A DNA stretch of 64,000 nt from JADKIH01 sp964595205 (GCA_964595205.1 CAZQOQ010000037.1:248001-312000), one strand, 5' to 3'; numbered from the stretch's first letter, positions 1 through 8,403 are shown. Made by a program: numbers and translations. Notes: generated by a model from the letters alone, not told the origin.

Positions 1-85
1 CTGATTGTTTATTTGTTTTTCTGTTTTAATGTTGGCCTGCGTTTAAGCATTACCTATACTTTCTCTTTGGTCGTTTTTCGTTTTT

Positions 86-133
86 ATGTTTTATTGTTAA
101 TGCTGAACAAAAAACATAAAAACAATAAAACAT
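86..133. other. AT-only inverted repeat downstream of rpmI
   Basis: A perfect 13-bp inverted repeat (86-98 against 121-133, loop of 22) lies just past the rpmI stop. It is almost pure A/T and has no clean U-tract, so it is a weak terminator candidate; it could also be a processing or regulatory hairpin before a downstream gene. rplT usually follows rpmI, but no L20 start is visible in bases 1-141, so it would have to lie outside the window. Confidence 0.35.
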
Positions 134-141
134 CAGAACGC

Positions 142-336
142 TTAGATGACTAGCATCTTATCCACCCTGTATGTATCCGATTTCGACACGAGGGAAGCAT
201 GGGTGAGATTACGCTTGCGTTTTGTCGTCTTCTTGGTAAGAATGTGACTTTTAAAAGCATTCTTTCTCTTGATCTTTCCGGTACCGGTTAACTTGAATCT
301 CTTCTTTGCTCCGGAATGTGTTTTTGTTTTTGGCAT
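142..336 (-). CDS. rpmI: 50S ribosomal protein L35
   Basis: Ribosomal protein L35, a small basic protein of the large ribosomal subunit. The 64-residue product begins MPKTKTHSGAKKRF, the family's hallmark N-terminus, and is rich in Lys/Arg throughout, as expected for an rRNA-binding protein; length is normal. It lies 19 nt downstream of infC on the same strand, giving the classic thrS-infC-rpmI order in which IF-3 level feeds back on the operon. The identification rests on sequence and context together and is secure. Confidence 0.96.
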   Translation of the reverse strand: MPKTKTHSGAKKRFKLTGTGKIKRKNAFKSHILTKKTTKRKRNLTHASLVSKSDTYRVDKMLVI

Positions 337-355
337 TGTCTGTTTTTTAAACTCT

Positions 356-967
356 TTATTTTTTCTTTCTTGGAATAGGAGCCATGTGTATGAACATCCG
401 GTTTCCTTCTAACTTCGGCAGTAATTCAACCTTGCCGTATTCTTCAAGGGCCTGGGCAAATTTGAGGAGGATGATCTCTCCTTTTTCCTTATAGGCTATC
501 GAACGCCCCCGGAAGTGAACATAGGCTTTAACCTTATTTCCCTCTTCCAGAAAGTTCATTGCATGCTTCACCTTGAAGTTGAAATCATGCTCGTCTGTAT
601 TCGGTCCGAAGCGTATTTCTTTTACTACCTGCTTGCCCTGCTTGGACTTTAATTCTTTCTCCTTTTTTTTCTTATCGTACAGAAACTTCTGATACTCTAT
701 AATCCTGCACACCGGCGGATCGGCAGTCGGAACGATTTCGACCAAATCGAGTTCCAGTTCCCTCGCCATCTGCAATGCATCTTCGAGTGTATACACATCA
801 CTTTTAATGTTGTCTCCCACGAGCCGTACCTTTGGGGCGCGAATCTTCTCATTGATTTTATGCTCGTCTTCTCTTTTAACCGGACCACGACCACGCATGA
901 ACGGTGGACGTGTCGGACGGTTCATTGGCGATGCCGGCCGCTGATTACTGGGATTTGGTGCTGCTAT
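356..967 (-). CDS. infC: Translation initiation factor IF-3, probably AUA start
   Basis: IF-3 binds the 30S subunit, prevents premature 50S joining and proofreads the start codon and initiator tRNA. The linker-flanked two-domain protein is clear (HKINEKIRAPKVRLV near the start, FRGRSIAYKEKG in the C-domain). The first ATG is at 925-923, but no Shine-Dalgarno precedes it. Fourteen codons upstream in the same open frame an ATA triplet (967-965) follows a perfect AGGAGG (978-973) by 5 nt, which is by far the best ribosome-binding site here. I therefore place the start at ATA. In E. coli infC starts with AUU, and IF-3 represses its own mRNA by rejecting that codon; an AUA start would allow the same feedback. 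If ATG is used the gene is 356-925 (189 residues). Confidence 0.9.
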   Translation of the reverse strand: MAAPNPSNQRPASPMNRPTRPPFMRGRGPVKREDEHKINEKIRAPKVRLVGDNIKSDVYTLEDALQMARELELDLVEIVPTADPPVCRIIEYQKFLYDKKKKEKELKSKQGKQVVKEIRFGPNTDEHDFNFKVKHAMNFLEEGNKVKAYVHFRGRSIAYKEKGEIILLKFAQALEEYGKVELLPKLEGNRMFIHMAPIPRKKK

Positions 968-978
968 TGTGTCCTCCT
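965..978 (-). promoter_or_regulatory. infC ribosome-binding site with ATA start codon
   Basis: On the minus strand AGGAGG (978-973) is followed by ACACA and then ATA (967-965), in frame with the infC ATG 14 codons later. The intervening codons contain no stop. Such a consensus SD is rare in this AT-rich, SD-poor genome, which argues that it is functional and compensates for the weak start codon. Confidence 0.7.
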
Positions 979-1053
979 TTTTATTTATTGTTTCTGGTAC
1001 TCGTTACAAACTTACATTCACTAAGAAACTTAATCAAGTTTCCGGCATTAATT

Positions 1054-2991
1054 TTAGTTTATTCCTAACCCTTTATTAACTTCTTTATTAAGTAGTTGAA
1101 TAAACTCATTTATCGTAAAACTTCCAAGGTCCCCTTCGCCATGACGACGCACTGATACCTTGTTTTCATTGAATTCCTTTTCGCCAATGATGAGCATAAA
1201 AGGTACTTTTTTCAATTCAGCATCCCTGATCTTCTTTCCTATCTTCTCATCCCTGCTATCTACGAGGCCGCGAATATCGGAATTAATTAATAATTCTAAA
1301 ACTTTTTTAGAATGTTCGTTGTATTTTTCGCTTATTGGAAGGATATTCACTTGAGTGGGTGTCAGCCAGATAGGGAAATCTCCCGCAAAATGTTCGATCA
1401 GGAATCCGATGAACCTTTCATGGGTTCCAAGTGGCGCCCGGTGGATGCAAATCGGTGTTTCCATCTCATTTTTCGCACTTCTGTATGTCAGGCCGAAGCG
1501 TGCAGGCACTGCAAAATCCACCTGGTTGGTTGCCAGCGTAAATTCTCTTCCAATTGCACTCCAGACCTGGACGTCGATTTTGGGGCCATAAAAGGCTCCT
1601 TCATCGGGAACCTCCACGTATGGTATTTTCGAATCGATAAGCACCTCGCGAACCATATCCTCGGTTTCTTTCCAGAGTTTGGGATTATCGACGTACTTCT
1701 TTCCCAGTTTGTCCGGACTATGGGTTGAAAACCGCATCACATATTTTTCAATGTTGAAGATCTTGAAGTATTTCAGGTACATGTCATTCACCGCCCTGAA
1801 CTCATCTGCAAACTGCTCCCGGGTACAGTAGATATGTGCGTCATTCATCTGCAGACAACGCACGCGCATCAGCCCGAAGAGTTCTCCCGACTGTTCATAC
1901 CTGTAACATGTTCCATATTCGGCGAGACGTAATGGGAGTTCCTTATAGGAGACATTCAGCTCTTTGAAAATCTTATGATGATGGGGGCAGTTCATCGCTT
2001 TCAGGTAGTATTTCTCACCCTCGAAAACCATTGGCGGGAACATGCTGTCCTCGTAGTAGGGAAGATGTCCGCTGGTGAGGTACATCGATTCTTTTGCAAT
2101 GTGAGGTGTACGAACGCGCTTATAGCCTGCCTGTTGTTCTGTTGTCTTTGCGAGTTTCTCGAGTTGTTCGATAATGACTGCTCCATTTGGAAGCCACAAC
2201 GGCAATCCCGGTCCTACATCATCATCGAATGTGAAGATTTCCATTTCCTTTCCGATCTTCCTGTGATCTCTCTTGCGCGCTTCCTCCAGCATTGCGAGAT
2301 ACTCATCGAGCTGACTTTTCTTAGGAAATGTGATTCCATAAATTCGGGTTAGTTGCTTGTTCTTCTCATCACCACGCCAGTATGCGCCTGCTATGTTCGT
2401 AAGCTTTGCAGCCTTTATGAAACCCGTATCGGGGATATGCGGACCGCGACAGAGATCTGTAAAATTTCCCTGCGTATAAAATGTGATCTTTCCATCCTCA
2501 AGATCGTTGATGAGTTCGAGCTTGTATTCGTCGCCTTTGTTTCTAAAGTATTCGAGTGCCTTTTCCTTGCTAACTTCCTCACGGATATATTTACTTCCCT
2601 TCTTTGCAAGTTCAAGCATTTTGTCTTCGATCTTTTTGAAATCTTCCGGTGAGATTGTTTGTCCTCCGAGATCCACATCATAATAAAATCCATGATCCAC
2701 GGGCGGGCCGATGCCGAATTTCACACCGGGATAAATTGATTCCAGTGCTTCTGCCATCAGGTGGGCAGAAGAATGCCACATGGTGGATTTACCCTCCGGA
2801 TTGTCCCATGTTAATAGTTGAATTGCCGAATCAGTCGTAATGGGTCGTGTAGCATCCCAGACTTCTCCATTCACTTTTGCGGATAATACATTTCTCGCAA
2901 GTCCTTCGCTTATACTCTTTGCAATCTCAAGGGGTGTTGTTCCTTCCGGATATTCCCTCACATTTTTATCCGGGAAAGTAATTTTAATCAT
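1054..2991 (-). CDS. thrS: Threonyl-tRNA synthetase
   Basis: Charges tRNA-Thr with threonine in the cytoplasm and edits mis-charged Ser-tRNA. The 645-residue protein has the full class II ThrRS layout: N-terminal TGS domain (about 1-65), editing domain with the HxxxH pair H73/H77 and the C181/H185 pair in LCRGPH, catalytic core with the zinc-binding cysteine in AMNCPHHH, and a C-terminal anticodon-binding domain. Length is normal. It is first in a minus-strand operon with infC and rpmI. No obvious attenuator or T-box was seen in the roughly 100 nt upstream, which instead hold a short AT-rich tandem repeat. Confidence 0.97.
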   Translation of the reverse strand: MIKITFPDKNVREYPEGTTPLEIAKSISEGLARNVLSAKVNGEVWDATRPITTDSAIQLLTWDNPEGKSTMWHSSAHLMAEALESIYPGVKFGIGPPVDHGFYYDVDLGGQTISPEDFKKIEDKMLELAKKGSKYIREEVSKEKALEYFRNKGDEYKLELINDLEDGKITFYTQGNFTDLCRGPHIPDTGFIKAAKLTNIAGAYWRGDEKNKQLTRIYGITFPKKSQLDEYLAMLEEARKRDHRKIGKEMEIFTFDDDVGPGLPLWLPNGAVIIEQLEKLAKTTEQQAGYKRVRTPHIAKESMYLTSGHLPYYEDSMFPPMVFEGEKYYLKAMNCPHHHKIFKELNVSYKELPLRLAEYGTCYRYEQSGELFGLMRVRCLQMNDAHIYCTREQFADEFRAVNDMYLKYFKIFNIEKYVMRFSTHSPDKLGKKYVDNPKLWKETEDMVREVLIDSKIPYVEVPDEGAFYGPKIDVQVWSAIGREFTLATNQVDFAVPARFGLTYRSAKNEMETPICIHRAPLGTHERFIGFLIEHFAGDFPIWLTPTQVNILPISEKYNEHSKKVLELLINSDIRGLVDSRDEKIGKKIRDAELKKVPFMLIIGEKEFNENKVSVRRHGEGDLGSFTINEFIQLLNKEVNKGLGIN

Positions 2992-3056
2992 TGCTGCTTT
3001 GTCGTTATTAATTTATTCTAATGTCTAATTTTTTTATATCCTAAAGAAAAGATCAA

Positions 3057-3112
3057 TCCCAATCAACTAATTAACTAATCAACGAATTAACGAATTAACG
3101 AATTAACGAATC
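3057..3112. repeat. 8-bp tandem repeat (unit near AACGAATT)
   Basis: About six imperfect copies of an 8-bp unit (aattaact, then aattaacg repeated) run from the spacer into the last codons of the MazG-like gene, whose TAA stop (3097-3095) is made by the repeat itself. The unit differs from those of other repeat tracts in the window. Confidence 0.8.
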
Positions 3113-3505
3113 ATCCTTTTCCAATATACCACTTATTTCCGGCAGAAAATAATTTTTGCTTTTCATGATCTTTCCATCTTCCCGGTATATGGGTTTTCCT
3201 TCGTCGTCGAGTTTGCTCATGTTGCTCCGGTGTATCTCATCAAAAATCTCTTCGATCTTGTACTGAAGTCCGTGTGCGATGATGCTTCCGAAAAGTATAT
3301 ACATCTTATCTCCCAGAGCATCGGCAATCTGAGTCAGGTCATTATTCCTGCAGGCTTCCAGGTATTCATCATTCTCCTCCTGCATAAGCCGGTGCCTCAG
3401 CTCAACGATCGCAGGATCCACAGCAGAAGTCGGGCGTTCATGATATTCCAAACCAAATGTAGCATGGAATTCTTTTACTTTGTTTATTTTATCGAGTAGT
3501 GGCAT
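3095..3505 (-). CDS. MazG-like nucleotide pyrophosphohydrolase family protein
   Basis: A 136-residue all-helical protein resembling the MazG/PRA-PH superfamily, which hydrolyses (d)NTPs or related phosphates to monophosphates. The likely metal site is the acidic stretch QEENDEYLEA (about 42-51) followed by ADALGDKMYILFG (about 61-73), the usual ExxE...D spacing. The start is set at MPLLDK; a longer open frame reads back through a tandem repeat as GWEVGRL units and is not believable as protein. The start lies only 27 nt from the end of the repeat arm, so the promoter must be inside or beyond the satellite. The exact substrate cannot be told. Confidence 0.8.
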   Translation of the reverse strand: MPLLDKINKVKEFHATFGLEYHERPTSAVDPAIVELRHRLMQEENDEYLEACRNNDLTQIADALGDKMYILFGSIIAHGLQYKIEEIFDEIHRSNMSKLDDEGKPIYREDGKIMKSKNYFLPEISGILEKDDSLIR

Positions 3506-3531
3506 TTTTGAATTGGTTTTTAATTTGATGA

Positions 3532-3822
3532 TTGGGAGGTTGGGAGGTTGGGAAGTGGGGAGGTTGGGAGGTGGGGAAGTGGGGAAGTTGGGAAGTTGGG
3601 AAGTGGGGAAGTATCTTGTTTTTAAACTCGGTAACAAAAAGTTAATAACCATTTTCACTTCGATCATCCTCCCAACCTCCCAACCTCCCAACCTCCCAAC
3701 CTCCCAACCTCCCAACCTTCCAACCTCCCAACCTCCCAACCTCCCAACTCCCAACCTTCCAACCTCCCAACCTCCCAACCTTCCAACCTCCCCACTTCCC
3801 AACCTCCCAACCTCCCAACCTC
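3532..3822. repeat. Inverted pair of 8-bp satellites (GGTTGGGA / TCCCAACC)
   Basis: Left arm 3532-3612 consists of GGGAGGTT-type units (variants ggaagttg, ggaagtgg); right arm 3667-3822 is the reverse complement (cctcccaa units, about 18-19 copies with ccttccaa variants). A 54-bp unique spacer separates them. The right arm begins at the stop codon of the carboxylase gene (TGA, 3823-3821). The strand with G-runs of 3-4 has G-quadruplex potential, and the two arms could form a long cruciform. Open frames through it are translations of the satellite. Confidence 0.95.
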
Positions 3823-5452
3823 AAGTCTGCATTACCCCCACATTAAACACTCTGGTAACAGGTGCATGATCTGCTGCTTCGATTCCCATTGAAATCCATT
3901 TACGGGTTTCGAGCGGATCGATAACAGCATCTATCCAAAGCCTGGAAGCTGCATAATAGGGTGAGGTCTGGCTGGTGTATCTGTCGGTAATTTTTTTCAA
4001 TAATTCTTTTTCGTCTTCTTTCGTGATTTCTTTTCCTTTGGACTTAAGTGCGCTAACCTGGATCTGCAGGAGCGTCTTTGCTGCCTGCGCACCGCCCATC
4101 ACAGCAATTTGCGCAGTGGGCCATCCGACGATCAGTCGGGGATCGTATGCTTTGCCGCACATGGCATAGTTTCCGGCTCCGTAGCTGTTGCCGATGATGA
4201 CCGTAAACTTCGGAACGACTGAGTTACTCATGGCATTCACGAGTTTGGCGCCGTCTTTAATGATTCCTGCCTGCTCGCTTCGGGAGCCGACCATGAAGCC
4301 GGTCACATCCTGGAAAAATACCAGTGGAATTTTCCGCTGATTGCAATTCATGATGAAGCGTGCTGCCTTGTCTGCCGAATCCGAATAGATGACTCCGCCG
4401 AATTGCATTTCACCTTTCTTGCTCTTAACCACCTTGCGCTGATTTGCAACGATGCCCACGGCCCATCCGTCGATGCGTGCCAGTCCGCAGATGATGCTTT
4501 GCCCGTATTTATCCTTGTACTCGTCGAAATCGCTGTCGTCAACTATGCGGTATATTACCTCATGCATATCGTATTGTTTGCTCGCTTCGATGGGTACGAG
4601 TCCGTAAATATCTTTCGGGTTCTTCTTGGGCTCTGCCGCCTTCGTACGATTAAATCCTGCACGTTCGAATTTTCCCAGCTTGCTGAAAATATTTTTAATG
4701 TGATCGAGTGCGGATTTATCATCTGGAAATTTGTTGTCAGTAACGCCCGATATTTCCGATTGTGTTGTCGCTCCGCCAAGTGTTTCATTGTCGATGTCTT
4801 CACCGATGGCTGCCTTCACCAGGTAAGATCCTGCGAGAAAAATGGAACCCGTCTTATCAACGATCATGGCTTCGTCGCTCATGATTGGCAAATAAGCTCC
4901 TCCGGCTACACAGCTGCCCATGATGGCTGCCACCTGTATGATTCCCATCGACGACATGATTGCATTGTTCCTGAATATTCGTCCGAAGTGTTCTTTGTCA
5001 GGAAAAATCTCATCCTGCATCGGGAGAAAAACACCTGCACTGTCGACGAGATAAACTATCGGGAGACGATTTTCCATTGCTATCTCCTGCATCCTGAGGT
5101 TTTTTTTACCGCTCATCGGAAACCAGGCTCCTGCTTTTACCGTTGCATCGTTGGCAACAATGACGCACTGGCACTTGCTGATGAAACCAATACCTGCAAC
5201 AACACCTGCTGACGGACACCCGCCGTATTCTTCATACATTCCTTCTGCGGCCAAAGCTCCGATCTCAATAAAATCGCTTCCCTTGTCGATGAGATAGTTG
5301 ACCCTTTCCCTTGCAAGCATCTTTCCCTGCTCTTTCTGCCGGGCCGCATTCTTAGGTCCTCCGCCTTCTGATACTTTAACAAGTCGCTGCTTCAACTGGT
5401 CGACAAGCTGTCGCATGGAGTCTTCGTTTTTGTTGAATTCAATGTCGTTCAT
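3821..5452 (-). CDS. Acyl-CoA carboxylase carboxyltransferase (beta) subunit, methylcrotonyl-CoA carboxylase-like
   Basis: Carboxyltransferase half of a biotin-dependent acyl-CoA carboxylase: moves the carboxyl group from biotin onto an acyl-CoA. The 543-residue length and blocks such as GKMLARERVNYLID, IVANDATVKAGAW, MGSCVAGGAYLP, TGFMVGSRSEQAGIIKDGAK and the end SPYYAASRLWIDAVIDP match the methylcrotonyl-CoA carboxylase beta family closely, rather than the shorter propionyl-CoA type. That would put it in leucine or related branched acyl-CoA breakdown, but substrate choice is inferred. No biotin-carrying alpha subunit is in the window. The stop codon abuts a satellite array. Confidence 0.88.
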   Translation of the reverse strand: MNDIEFNKNEDSMRQLVDQLKQRLVKVSEGGGPKNAARQKEQGKMLARERVNYLIDKGSDFIEIGALAAEGMYEEYGGCPSAGVVAGIGFISKCQCVIVANDATVKAGAWFPMSGKKNLRMQEIAMENRLPIVYLVDSAGVFLPMQDEIFPDKEHFGRIFRNNAIMSSMGIIQVAAIMGSCVAGGAYLPIMSDEAMIVDKTGSIFLAGSYLVKAAIGEDIDNETLGGATTQSEISGVTDNKFPDDKSALDHIKNIFSKLGKFERAGFNRTKAAEPKKNPKDIYGLVPIEASKQYDMHEVIYRIVDDSDFDEYKDKYGQSIICGLARIDGWAVGIVANQRKVVKSKKGEMQFGGVIYSDSADKAARFIMNCNQRKIPLVFFQDVTGFMVGSRSEQAGIIKDGAKLVNAMSNSVVPKFTVIIGNSYGAGNYAMCGKAYDPRLIVGWPTAQIAVMGGAQAAKTLLQIQVSALKSKGKEITKEDEKELLKKITDRYTSQTSPYYAASRLWIDAVIDPLETRKWISMGIEAADHAPVTRVFNVGVMQT

Positions 5453-5472
5453 ACTTGTGACGAAGATAAGGA

Positions 5473-5700
5473 TTAGTCTTTAGTCTTTAGTCTTTAGTCT
5501 TTGGTCTTTAGAATTGGTACCTGGATTTTTTGAATTTAGATTTTGTTCTATAGTCTTTATTTTATTTGTTGGTAATGATTTGATTTTTAATTATAAACCA
5601 TATACTTAGTAAGAATCGAATCCTTGATCTTTAAATCCCATACAGAAATCAGAGACAAAAGTTTAAAGACAAGGATCAAGTCTGAAGACTAGAGACTAAA
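5473..5700. repeat. Degenerate inverted 8-bp repeats (TAGTCTTT)
   Basis: Left arm 5473-5510 holds four to five copies of tagtcttt. At 5643-5700, ending 3 nt before the DUF486 gene, a decayed reverse-complement arm can be read (agtctgaagactagagactaaa). Between them is AT-rich unique sequence. Same architecture as the stronger satellite pairs, but older or more degenerate. Confidence 0.65.
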
Positions 5701-5702
5701 AT

Positions 5703-6074
5703 TTACTTCCTGAAAACAAAATAAACCGCCAGCACCATCAGCACAAAACTGACAAGATAATTCCATTGCAGCTTGTCGGTCCTGAAAATAAATACCGAAC
5801 AAATCACGAAGACAGTCAGAGTAATCACTTCCTGTACAACTTTCAGCTGAAATAGATTAAACGGTCCTCCATTGCTTTCATGACCCAGACGATTTCCCGG
5901 AACCTGGAACATGTATTCGAAAAATGCAATGAGCCAGCTTATGAGGATGATGGAAAAGAGTCCGGCACTTTGAAAGATATTCCACTTTTTAAACTGCAAA
6001 TGCCCGTACCAGGCAAACGTCATGAAAAAGTTAGAGATGATTAAAAAAATAACAGATAAAATTCCCCTCGACAT
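5703..6074 (-). CDS. DUF486 / DMT-family small membrane protein
   Basis: A 123-residue, four-helix membrane protein. MSRGILSVIFLIISNFFMTFAWYGHL and the conserved EYMFQVPGNRLGH segment are typical of the DUF486 family, a small relative of drug/metabolite transporters. No transport substrate is known. It begins one base after the GH16-like gene ends (6075) and so is probably the last gene of a xerD-GH16-DUF486 transcript. Confidence 0.85.
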   Translation of the reverse strand: MSRGILSVIFLIISNFFMTFAWYGHLQFKKWNIFQSAGLFSIILISWLIAFFEYMFQVPGNRLGHESNGGPFNLFQLKVVQEVITLTVFVICSVFIFRTDKLQWNYLVSFVLMVLAVYFVFRK

Positions 6075-6929
6075 CTATTCCTTTTTTTCTTTATTGAGGA
6101 ACTTAAAAAGCTTGTCATACCAGATTGGTTGATATTCGAAACGTGAAACAATCACTTCAAATTCCTTCAGGTTGGCGGGTTCTGAGGTGTGATAGAGCCA
6201 CACATTCATGCAGATTCTTTCCGAAGGAGAATAAAAATCATAATCAGGCTTTACAGAATGACTCGAATATTCCAGCGGTATGTCCGTCGAATCGGTAGTG
6301 CCGTAATAAGATCTGAAAGTTATTTTCTTTTTCTTTATTTCGATCAGGTGTTTAGTCGCCACACTCAGGTCGGTCTGGAAACGGAAGGCTTCCTCTTCTT
6401 TCGGCTGAATGACATATTGGGAATTCACAGTGGTATCCTTTCCCCACTGAGAAATTTCTATGTCCACTTCTTTATGAAAGTTACTCGTGTCTTCACGGTC
6501 ATAAAGAAAAAGTCCTATCACCACATCCTTATCAAAGGGCTGGGGTAAGGGGTCGAGGTAATAGAAATATTTGCCGCGACCAAGGCTGTTGGCAAGTTTC
6601 ACCTCAGGACAAAGCCACTTATCATCCCTGTTGGTGATTCTGAGATGCAACTTTCCATCGCTGTCCACATACACATTATCTTTTGATCCGGAAAAATAAT
6701 TATCTCCCGGACCAATCTGACGGCCGTTAGATTCCTTAACGAGCCACTTGTAACCCGAGAAAATAATCGTGTCACCATGATTCTGTGATGCTTTCATTTC
6801 ACTGTTTACTGTCTGAATATTGACGAGATAGATAAAAGAAACCAGTACAAGTTTTTCGGGCAGGTATTTATAAACCCATTTGAAGGATACCAGGTATTTC
6901 AGGATCTCAAGTCCTCTTTTCTTGTTCAT
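6075..6929 (-). CDS. GH16-like (concanavalin-fold) exported or anchored protein
   Basis: A 284-residue protein with a probable N-terminal hydrophobic anchor (about 24-38) and a beta-rich domain. The sequence E154-V-D-I-E158 fits the catalytic E-[IL]-D-[IVAF]-[ILMVF]-E-type signature of glycoside hydrolase family 16, with E154 and E158 in the right spacing, so it may cut beta-linked polysaccharides; overall similarity to characterised GH16 enzymes looks weak and the substrate is unknown. Its start codon overlaps the stop of xerD by 4 nt (ATGA), indicating translational coupling. Confidence 0.6.
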   Translation of the reverse strand: MNKKRGLEILKYLVSFKWVYKYLPEKLVLVSFIYLVNIQTVNSEMKASQNHGDTIIFSGYKWLVKESNGRQIGPGDNYFSGSKDNVYVDSDGKLHLRITNRDDKWLCPEVKLANSLGRGKYFYYLDPLPQPFDKDVVIGLFLYDREDTSNFHKEVDIEISQWGKDTTVNSQYVIQPKEEEAFRFQTDLSVATKHLIEIKKKKITFRSYYGTTDSTDIPLEYSSHSVKPDYDFYSPSERICMNVWLYHTSEPANLKEFEVIVSRFEYQPIWYDKLFKFLNKEKKE

Positions 6930-7861
6930 GCCCGGGGATGATGTTTGATGATCGATGCTCTCAGGTAATCGCGATCCAGGTGTGTGTATATTTCTGTTGT
7001 GGTAATTGACTCGTGTCCCAGCATTTCCTGCACTGCACGCAGGTCGGCGCCTCCTTCAATCAGGTGTGTTGCGAATGAATGACGGAATGTATGAGGACTG
7101 ATAATCTTCTTCAGGCTGATCTTTTCGGCAAGCTGCCTGATCACTAAAAACATCATCACCCTGGTTAATGGTTTTCCTCGTTTATTGAGAAACATGAAGT
7201 CTTCGTTTCCTTTTTGCACAGGAATATGGGGACGAATTTCATCCATGTAAATTTTAATATTTTTAATGGCCACACTGCCCATTGGTACCAGCCGTTCCTT
7301 GTCGCCCTTGCCAATTACTTTCACGAAACCGATATCAGGATGCACGTTGGAAATTTTCAACCCCGTTAGTTCACTCACGCGGAGGCCGCAACTGTACATC
7401 GTTTCCAGCATGGCCTTATTTCTGACACCTTCCGGCTTACTCAGGTCAATGGCATCGATGAGGTTGTTGATGTCTTCCACGCTCAGTGTGTCAGGTAGTT
7501 TTCTGCCAAGCCGGGGAGATTCGAGTAATTGAGAAGGATCATCGGTAATTAGATTTTCCATCAGGCAATATTTGAAAAACCCTTTTATGCCTGAGATGAT
7601 TCTCGCCTGGCTTCTGGCGCTTAGTCCCAGCTCGTTTATATACCTGATGAAATCCTGCAGATGCGATAAGACTATTGTCGCCGGATTTAAATTGAGTTTT
7701 TTCAGATTAAGGAACTGATCAAGCATAGTGATATCATGAAGGTATGCGTCGATCGAATTTTCGGATAACGAGCGTTCCAGTTTAAGGTAGGATTTGAATC
7801 CGGCGATATGACTTTTCAGGCTCAGAGGAAATAGAATACTTTCAAATTTGTTAATAAGCAC
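6926..7861 (-). CDS. xerD: Tyrosine recombinase XerD (site-specific, chromosome dimer resolution)
   Basis: Tyrosine recombinase acting at dif with XerC to resolve chromosome dimers. The N-terminal SAM-like core-binding domain (FKSYLKLERSLSENSIDAYLHDI) and the catalytic domain with Arg in SCGLRVSEL, Lys in GKGDKERLVP, HTFRHSFATHL, LGHES and the nucleophile Tyr in EIYTHLD are all intact. No ATG exists before the core. The frame can be read back to a TTG at 7936-7934, but this leaves only 8 nt to the divergent aroQ start; a GTG at 7861 gives 311 residues, nearer to the usual ~300, so I chose it. The start is uncertain. Nothing distinguishes it firmly from a generic XerC/D. Confidence 0.9.
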   Translation of the reverse strand: MLINKFESILFPLSLKSHIAGFKSYLKLERSLSENSIDAYLHDITMLDQFLNLKKLNLNPATIVLSHLQDFIRYINELGLSARSQARIISGIKGFFKYCLMENLITDDPSQLLESPRLGRKLPDTLSVEDINNLIDAIDLSKPEGVRNKAMLETMYSCGLRVSELTGLKISNVHPDIGFVKVIGKGDKERLVPMGSVAIKNIKIYMDEIRPHIPVQKGNEDFMFLNKRGKPLTRVMMFLVIRQLAEKISLKKIISPHTFRHSFATHLIEGGADLRAVQEMLGHESITTTEIYTHLDRDYLRASIIKHHPRA

Positions 7862-7944
7862 GGCTTCTTTGTAGAAAAATTGTAAAAACTTATACACACT
7901 GTTTTTTGAAAAATTGTAAGTAATTTGCCCGATCAAAACCGTAT

Positions 7945-8370
7945 ATGCACTTACACATCATCAACGGACCAAATCTCAATTTAATCGGACAGCGGGAACA
8001 GGATATATATGGGAAGACTACGTTTGAAGATTTTTTAAGCGATTTGAAAGAACGATACAGGACGATTGATCTCACTTATTTTCAGAGTAATATAGAGGGT
8101 GGTTTGATTGACAACCTTCATGTTACCGGTTTTAAAGCTGATGGCATCATTCTCAATGCGGGTGGTTATACCCATACCTCCGTAGCAATCGCCGATGCAG
8201 TTGCAGCTATAAAAAGTCCTGTCATCGAAGTGCATATATCCAATATTTTTTCACGGGAAGACTACCGTCACGTTTCACTGATTGCGGCTAAATGTATCGG
8301 GAGCATTTCGGGCTTTGGATTAAATTCTTACAGGTTGGCAGTTGAGGCATTTATTTTAAATTTAGTTTAA
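7945..8370 (+). CDS. aroQ: 3-dehydroquinate dehydratase, type II
   Basis: Third step of the shikimate pathway: converts 3-dehydroquinate to 3-dehydroshikimate. The 141-residue protein shows the type II signatures NGPNLNLIGQRE at the start, IYG with the catalytic tyrosine, NAGGYTHTSVAIADA and EVHISNIFSREDYRH with the catalytic histidine region. Length is standard for this dodecameric enzyme. It is transcribed divergently from xerD. A TAATTTGC sequence (7920-7927), resembling a -7 element one base short of consensus, precedes it. Confidence 0.95.
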   Translation: MHLHIINGPNLNLIGQREQDIYGKTTFEDFLSDLKERYRTIDLTYFQSNIEGGLIDNLHVTGFKADGIILNAGGYTHTSVAIADAVAAIKSPVIEVHISNIFSREDYRHVSLIAAKCIGSISGFGLNSYRLAVEAFILNLV

Positions 8371-8403
8371 CAATTTTCCCGTCCGCGACTATTATAAACT
8401 GTT

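Noticed and set aside
3480..3869. Long open frames on both strands through the GGTTGGGA/TCCCAACC arrays
   Set aside because: They encode only satellite translations (for example GWEVGRL and PNLPTSQP repeats); frames stay open because the unit has no stop, not because of selection.
4403..5212. 269-residue open frame antisense to the carboxylase gene
   Set aside because: Opposite strand of a strongly conserved gene; the frame has no recognisable domain and arises from the codon pattern of the real gene.
6136..6156. Half-match to a parS site (ACGTGAAACA)
   Set aside because: Only one half of the palindrome matches, and it lies inside the GH16-like coding sequence.
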